Of a stretch of DNA of 35,678 bases, positions 31,674-35,678 are shown one piece after another. The stretch spans positions 1 through 35,678 of the forward strand of contig DYMH01000010.1 of NCBI GenBank assembly GCA_020721645.1, read 5' to 3'. Every line of letters starts with the position of its first letter. Position 1 is the first letter of the stretch. The notes under the pieces are model-generated. The model saw only the letters and a program-made list of their open reading frames with translations, had not been told where the DNA came from and did no database searches. The translations under genes and the position numbers were made by a program. Source of the stretch: Draconibacterium orientale. GTDB taxonomy: Bacteria > Bacteroidota > Bacteroidia > Bacteroidales > JAADGE01.

Positions 31674-32561
31674 TTACTTTACGTCAATATGCAACTCATA
31701 CAAATGCCTAATAATTCCATCGGCAACCCCTGTTTTTGGAACGTATATAGTGTTGATTTTCAGAATGTTCAACAAATCAATATAAATTTGTGCGGCAGGA
31801 ACGATAACGTCTGCCCGGTCGGTGCCGAATTGATATGTTCGCATACGGGTTTCAATATCCATTTCTTTCAATTGGGTGAGCAATTGTTTGATACTCTCTT
31901 TTTGAACCGTGCTTTGTGAGCATATTTTACTGATTTTAATGATATTTCCGCCCGAACCTATAACTGTTAGATTTGGGTATTTCATAGAAATTTCAGTCAT
32001 TTTATCCTCAAAATTTTTATATTCCGAAGGTGCGACAACGTTGTGTATCATACGTACCGTACCGATTTGGTAGGAATGCGTCCAAATCAGTTTATCTCGA
32101 TCGAACAGTGTCAGTTGCAAACTGCCTCCGCCCAAATCTGCCGATAAAAAATGCGAGCCTTCGGGCAAATTATATCGGTTTGTTTCAAACAGTAAAAGAG
32201 CTTCTTCTTCGCCGTCGATGGGCTCGACAGCGATTTTTGTTTCTTCAAAAATTCGGCTTAAAATTTCGCTTTTATTGCCCGAACTTCGTGTGGCTGATGT
32301 TGCACAGGCACGGTAATGTTCTACTTTGTAAAAATCAATTAATTCGCCGTAAATACGCATCGCTCGCAACAATTCCTGCATTTTATTTTTGCCGACACTG
32401 CCGGTTAAAAAAACGTCGCTGCCAAGTCGCACAGGCAAACGGAGCAACGCACGTTTTTTTATAACTGCTTCTTTGTACGTGTTGCCGGGATAAATATCGG
32501 AAATAAGTAAGCGTACTGCGTTGGAGCCAATATCGATGCCGGCATAACGTTTTGAAATCAT
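31674..32561 (-). CDS. ppx: Ppx/GppA phosphatase
   Basis: 295-residue member of the ASKHA exopolyphosphatase/pppGpp phosphatase family. YAGIDIGSNAVRLLISDI (about 6-23) is the phosphate-1 motif, CATSATRSSGN (about 105-115) and PIDGEEEALLLFE (about 137-149) complete the active site, LSADLGGGSLQLTLF (about 157-171) is the phosphate-2 motif and VIGSGGNI (about 214-221) the adenosine-like motif. It has only the two-lobe core, shorter than E. coli Ppx (513), as usual in Bacteroidota. Whether polyphosphate or pppGpp is hydrolysed cannot be told. Confidence 0.92.
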   Translation of the reverse strand: MISKRYAGIDIGSNAVRLLISDIYPGNTYKEAVIKKRALLRLPVRLGSDVFLTGSVGKNKMQELLRAMRIYGELIDFYKVEHYRACATSATRSSGNKSEILSRIFEETKIAVEPIDGEEEALLLFETNRYNLPEGSHFLSADLGGGSLQLTLFDRDKLIWTHSYQIGTVRMIHNVVAPSEYKNFEDKMTEISMKYPNLTVIGSGGNIIKISKICSQSTVQKESIKQLLTQLKEMDIETRMRTYQFGTDRADVIVPAAQIYIDLLNILKINTIYVPKTGVADGIIRHLYELHIDVK

Positions 32562-32568
32562 AAATTAA

Positions 32569-32603
32569 TTAGTAATTAGGAATTTGGAATTAGTAATTTG
32601 ACG
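32569..32603. repeat. Heptad word array, 5 units (ppx 5' side)
   Basis: TTAGTAA, TTAGGAA, TTTGGAA, TTAGTAA, TTTGACG. It begins 8 bases upstream of the ppx start codon. TTAGTAA is also the repeated word of the array at 984-1018. Confidence 0.75.
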
Positions 32604-32635
32604 CATGGAAAATGAAAGGAACAAAATATCATTTC

Positions 32636-32670
32636 GTTTTTCACTTTTAGTTTTTAGTTTTTCACTTACA
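32636..32670. repeat. Heptad word array, 5 units, containing the phoH stop
   Basis: GTTTTTC, ACTTTTA, GTTTTTA, GTTTTTC, ACTTACA. The phoH stop (32666-32668) lies in the last word. An 18-base stretch is identical to the lgt 3' array (27532-27549). Confidence 0.75.
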
Positions 32671-33994
32671 GCAAGTCGCTTGCCAGTTCTGCCAAGTAGC
32701 TTCTTTCTCCTTTTACCAAATTTACGTGTGCAAAAATATCTTGTCCTTTCATTCTGTCGGTGAGATACGACAAGCCGTTGGATTTTTTGTCCAAATACGG
32801 CGAATCGATTTGGTTAATATCACCCGTAAAAATCATTTTTGTACCTTCACCTGCTCGCGTGATAATTGTTTTAACTTCGTGCGGTGTCAAATTTTGTGCT
32901 TCATCAATAATAAAATATGATTTTGACAAACTGCGACCGCGAATATATGCCAAAGGTGTAATAATCAACTTTTCTTCTTTCAGAAGTTCTTCAATACGTT
33001 GATAATCTTTACTTTGACGACCGAATTGTTGTTTAATCACACTCAAATTATCGAACAGAGGTTGCATGTACGGACCGATTTTGGCTTGTTCGTCGCCCGG
33101 AAGAAAGCCTAAATCTTTGTTCGACAAAGGAACAATAGGGCGGGCGAGGAGTATCTGCTCAAAATCTTTGAGCAATTGCAAAGCAGCAGCCAAAGCTAAA
33201 AGTGTTTTTCCCGTGCCTGCCTTGCCTGTGAGCGATACCAAACTGATTGCCGGATTCAGCAAAGCATCGAGAGCAAAAGTTTGTTCGGCATTTCGCGGGC
33301 GAATATTGTATGCCGAATGCTTGTTAACGCGACGAATGATTTTATCTGTTGGAACATAAGTTGCCAACGCACTCGAATTTTGACCTTTTAATACAAAATA
33401 GTCGTTAGATACCGGCTTTTCCGAAAATTTAAACTCTTCGGCGGCAATGCCTTCATCAGCTTGATATAACTTAGAAATGAGCGAATCATCGCAATTATCG
33501 AAAGTCGGAACTTCTTTATTAAATTGCTCAACATTTTCAATTTTCCCGGTTTCGTAATCTTCCGAAGCAATTTTCAGGGACTTTGCCTTCATTCTCAAAT
33601 TAATATCCTGTGAAATCAGAACAACAATGCGGTCCTTGTGCTTTTGAGTATAAAAATCGGCAACTGCTAAAATTCTGTGGTCGGCAGTATCTTCTTCGAA
33701 CGAAACTTTCATCTCTTTCGAGAATTTTTTGCCCGGTTCTATAAATAATTTTCCTGCTTTTTCGCCCAAGCTTACACCTTCGGCAAACAATTTTTCTCCG
33801 GCTAAACTGTCCAATTCTCGCATAAATTCACGTGCATGGAAATTTATCAAACTGCTTCCTTTTTTAAATTGATCCAATTCTTCCAAAACAATAATCGGTA
33901 TCACGACATCGTTTTCCTGAAAATTGTAGATACACTTGAAATCGTGCAAAATAACATTGGTATCGAGAACAAAAATTTTGGGTTTTTCGGACAT
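32666..33994 (-). CDS. phoH: PIN-PhoH family ATPase/nuclease
   Basis: 442 residues. The N-terminal PIN domain (about 1-150) has the acidic residues of a ribonuclease: FVLDTNVILHD (Asp11), VLEELDQFKKG and VVLISQDINLRMKAKS. The C-terminal PhoH domain is a P-loop ATPase with Walker A TGKAGTGKTLLALA (about 256-269), QILLARPIVPLSN and Walker B FIIDEAQNLTPHEVKT, then FTGDINQID (sensor). The pairing of PIN with a PhoH helicase-like domain is widespread and thought to act in RNA turnover. Complete at both ends. Confidence 0.92.
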   Translation of the reverse strand: MSEKPKIFVLDTNVILHDFKCIYNFQENDVVIPIIVLEELDQFKKGSSLINFHAREFMRELDSLAGEKLFAEGVSLGEKAGKLFIEPGKKFSKEMKVSFEEDTADHRILAVADFYTQKHKDRIVVLISQDINLRMKAKSLKIASEDYETGKIENVEQFNKEVPTFDNCDDSLISKLYQADEGIAAEEFKFSEKPVSNDYFVLKGQNSSALATYVPTDKIIRRVNKHSAYNIRPRNAEQTFALDALLNPAISLVSLTGKAGTGKTLLALAAALQLLKDFEQILLARPIVPLSNKDLGFLPGDEQAKIGPYMQPLFDNLSVIKQQFGRQSKDYQRIEELLKEEKLIITPLAYIRGRSLSKSYFIIDEAQNLTPHEVKTIITRAGEGTKMIFTGDINQIDSPYLDKKSNGLSYLTDRMKGQDIFAHVNLVKGERSYLAELASDLL

Positions 33995-34002
33995 AATATT
34001 TA

Positions 34003-34037
34003 GTTTAAAAGTTTAAGGTTAAAAGTATAAAGTATTG
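34003..34037. repeat. Heptad word array, 5 units (phoH 5' side)
   Basis: GTTTAAA, AGTTTAA, GGTTAAA, AGTATAA, AGTATTG. It begins 8 bases upstream of the phoH start codon. Confidence 0.65.
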
Positions 34038-34117
34038 TAAGGTAAATTGCATTAAATGATAATTTATTAAAATCATATTTTATTGATTGCCGTCTAAAAA
34101 AACTTTGCGAACTATAA

Positions 34118-34125
34118 CAAAGATA
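34118..34125 (-). promoter_or_regulatory. Putative -7 box for phoH
   Basis: Minus-strand TATCTTTG, matching TAnnTTTG, about 124 bases before the phoH start; the leader would include the heptad array. Part of a divergent 234-base region shared with folC. Confidence 0.35.
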
Positions 34126-34189
34126 AAAATTTTAATTTTCAAACGACAGAGTTTGGGCGAATATTTCGTTTCGACTGAAAAATAAATTA

Positions 34190-34197
34190 TACTTTTG
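34190..34197 (+). promoter_or_regulatory. Putative -7 box for folC
   Basis: TACTTTTG matches TAnnTTTG, with TTTCG at 34164-34168 at the right distance for a -33 element. It lies 31 bases before the chosen folC ATG at 34229 and supports that start over the TTG at 34208, which would leave almost no leader. Confidence 0.45.
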
Positions 34198-34228
34198 TGA
34201 ACAACAATTGAAATTCAAAATCAGAGAT

Positions 34229-35515
34229 ATGAATTATTCCGAAACCGTCGAATATTTATTCAGCCAACTACCGATGTATCAGCATATCGGCAAATCTGCC
34301 TATAAAAATAATCTGGATACAACACAGGCTTTGGATCGTTACAGTTTGCAGCCGCATCGACGTTTTAAAACCATACACGTAGCCGGAACCAATGGAAAAG
34401 GTTCGGTTTCGCACATGCTGGCTTCTGTTTTGCAGGAAGCCGGATACAAAACAGGCTTATATACTTCGCCGCATTTGAAAGATTACCGCGAACGAATACG
34501 CATCAACGGGGCGATGATTTCAGAACAATTTGTTGTAGATTACGTTAATAAATTCAAATCGGTTTTCGACGAATTGAAACCATCGTTTTTTGAAATGAGT
34601 GTCGCTCTGGCTTTCGAGTATTTTGCCGCTGAAAAGGTTGATATTGCTGTTGTTGAAGTAGGAATGGGCGGGCGTTTGGATTCTACAAATATCATCACGC
34701 CTTTGGTTTCGGTGATTACGAATATCAGTTTCGACCATACGCAATTTTTGGGTGATACGCTCGAAAAAATTGCCGGCGAAAAAGCCGGAATTATCAAACC
34801 TAATATTCCTGTTGTTATCGGCGAAGCTGATTCCGGAACGCGCGGTGTGTTTATAAAACGTGCCGACGAAATGAGTGCACCGCTTCATTTGGCAAGTTTG
34901 GTTTTTTCGGCGGAAAATGCACTCGGAAACACCGATGAAGGCAGTATTTTCAATATTTTCAAAGGCGGACGTTTGTATTTTGCCGGATTGAAAACGGATT
35001 TGAAAGGTATTTATCAAAAAAAAAATATAGTAACAGTGTTGCAAACTCTTGAAATTCTGCAAAATCTGTTAAAAATTGATACGAATAAAATTTTTTCGGG
35101 CTTGTCGAAAGTACAGCAAAATACCGGATTCAAAGGTCGATGGCAGGTTTTAGGCAAAAATCCGCTGATTGTGTGCGATACCGGGCATAATGAAGCCGGA
35201 ATTTCGGAAGTAGTTTCGCAAATCAGATTGCAAAAATTCAAACAACTTCATTTTGTTTTAGGAACCGTAAACGATAAAGATATATCCAAAATTTTACATC
35301 TTTTACCCAAAGATGCCTTTTATTATTTCACAAAAGCGTCGATACCCAGAGCTTTAAATGAAAAATTATTAGCCGACCGAGCTGTTGAATTTGGATTGGT
35401 TGGGAATTCATATTCAACTGTAAATGAAGCTTATACCGCAGCGAAGAAAAATGCTGAAAACGATGATATGATTTTTATCGGAGGCAGCACTTTTGTGGTT
35501 GCCGAGGTTGTTTAA
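34229..35515 (+). CDS. folC: Folylpolyglutamate/dihydrofolate synthase
   Basis: 428 residues from the ATG at 34229. ATP-dependent Mur-ligase-like enzyme that adds glutamate to dihydropteroate and folates. P-loop AGTNGKGSVSHMLASVLQEAG (about 52-72), TSPHLKDYRERIRING (about 79-94), VEVGMGGRLDSTNI (about 140-153), SFDHTQFLGDTLEKIAGEKAGIIK (about 166-189) and the C-terminal VCDTGHNEAGI (about 315-325) are all present. Complete and of family length (420-430). The upstream TTG frame adds 7 codons without conservation. Confidence 0.94.
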   Translation: MNYSETVEYLFSQLPMYQHIGKSAYKNNLDTTQALDRYSLQPHRRFKTIHVAGTNGKGSVSHMLASVLQEAGYKTGLYTSPHLKDYRERIRINGAMISEQFVVDYVNKFKSVFDELKPSFFEMSVALAFEYFAAEKVDIAVVEVGMGGRLDSTNIITPLVSVITNISFDHTQFLGDTLEKIAGEKAGIIKPNIPVVIGEADSGTRGVFIKRADEMSAPLHLASLVFSAENALGNTDEGSIFNIFKGGRLYFAGLKTDLKGIYQKKNIVTVLQTLEILQNLLKIDTNKIFSGLSKVQQNTGFKGRWQVLGKNPLIVCDTGHNEAGISEVVSQIRLQKFKQLHFVLGTVNDKDISKILHLLPKDAFYYFTKASIPRALNEKLLADRAVEFGLVGNSYSTVNEAYTAAKKNAENDDMIFIGGSTFVVAEVV

Positions 35516-35540
35516 TGCTTATTTTTTCGATTTTATTCTG

Positions 35541-35613
35541 TTTTTTGATGCGAATTTATTTGTGTAAATTATAAAACTATACTCTTCGCATCAAAATATA
35601 ATGTAAATTATAA
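35541..35613. repeat. Compound inverted and direct repeat after folC
   Basis: A perfect 12-base inverted repeat (TTTTGATGCGAA at 35543-35554, TTCGCATCAAAA at 35585-35596) encloses 30 bases. Two direct copies of TGTAAATTATAA follow (35563-35574 and 35602-35613), one inside and one outside the loop. TCGCATCAAAAAA on the minus strand at 35541-35553 equals 1153-1165 of the serC octad array. It could fold as a large transcript hairpin after folC; the last 65 bases of the window hold nothing else recognisable. Confidence 0.7.
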
Positions 35614-35678
35614 TTTATATTTTGAAATATCAACTTTAAAAATTAACATTAAAAAGACTGCTAATTTGATTCTTTTTT

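Noticed and set aside
34520-35062. 180-residue minus-strand ORF
   Set aside because: Fully antisense to folC, whose motifs are complete; composition is that of a shadow frame.

Overview
The window comes from an AT-rich member of the Bacteroidota, probably close to Bacteroidales. Several things point there. Start codons lack Shine-Dalgarno sequences. Several genes are preceded by the Bacteroidota -7 box TAnnTTTG. Many short lipoproteins end their signal in a SCQK-like lipobox. SerA is the short form carrying a lysine in place of the catalytic histidine, and Lgt has the GRIGC...GCWG type of signature. No rRNA, tRNA, IS element or CRISPR array is visible.

Layout. 1-2.3 kb holds serine biosynthesis (serC then serA, minus strand). 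2.4-5.1 kb is a large secreted TPR protein, followed by a frameshifted remnant of an MNT-type nucleotidyltransferase. 5.4-7.7 kb is a minus-strand group: SsnA-like amidohydrolase, HAD phosphatase and a SemiSWEET-like transporter. 7.7-10.8 kb holds a PlsC-like acyltransferase and a tight pair of an SPFH/band-7 protein with a degenerate NAD-kinase-like protein. 10.8-13.4 kb holds two minus-strand lipoproteins, a metal-chelate-binding protein and a beta-helix protein. 13.7-15.7 kb is a scrambled restriction-modification island: a C5-methyltransferase without its target-recognition half, an intact DUF3883-like PD-(D/E)XK nuclease, a 59-residue Cys-rich protein, and the C-terminal third of a HinP1I-like endonuclease. 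Then come argS, two paralogous small lipoproteins, a glutamate/aspartate symporter with an inserted domain, and an ABCG-like transporter with an N-terminal TerB-like region (15.8-23.6 kb). 23.6-26.3 kb holds two GT2 glycosyltransferases and an inositol monophosphatase. 26.3-31.6 kb interleaves housekeeping genes (lgt, mtaB) with toxin-antitoxin modules: two TumE-like, one YoeB-like and one orphan antitoxin. 31.7-35.5 kb holds ppx, phoH and folC.

The least expected structure is not a gene. At least 17 gene boundaries are filled by short arrays of degenerate tandem words with an exact period of 7, 8 or 9 bases, and each array uses its own word. Several run into start or stop codons: the GT2 start codon, the suhB, phoH and lgt stops, and the A of the SPFH ATG. 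They are visible directly in the sequence and nothing else in the annotation explains them. The remodelled restriction island also has one of these arrays at a breakpoint.
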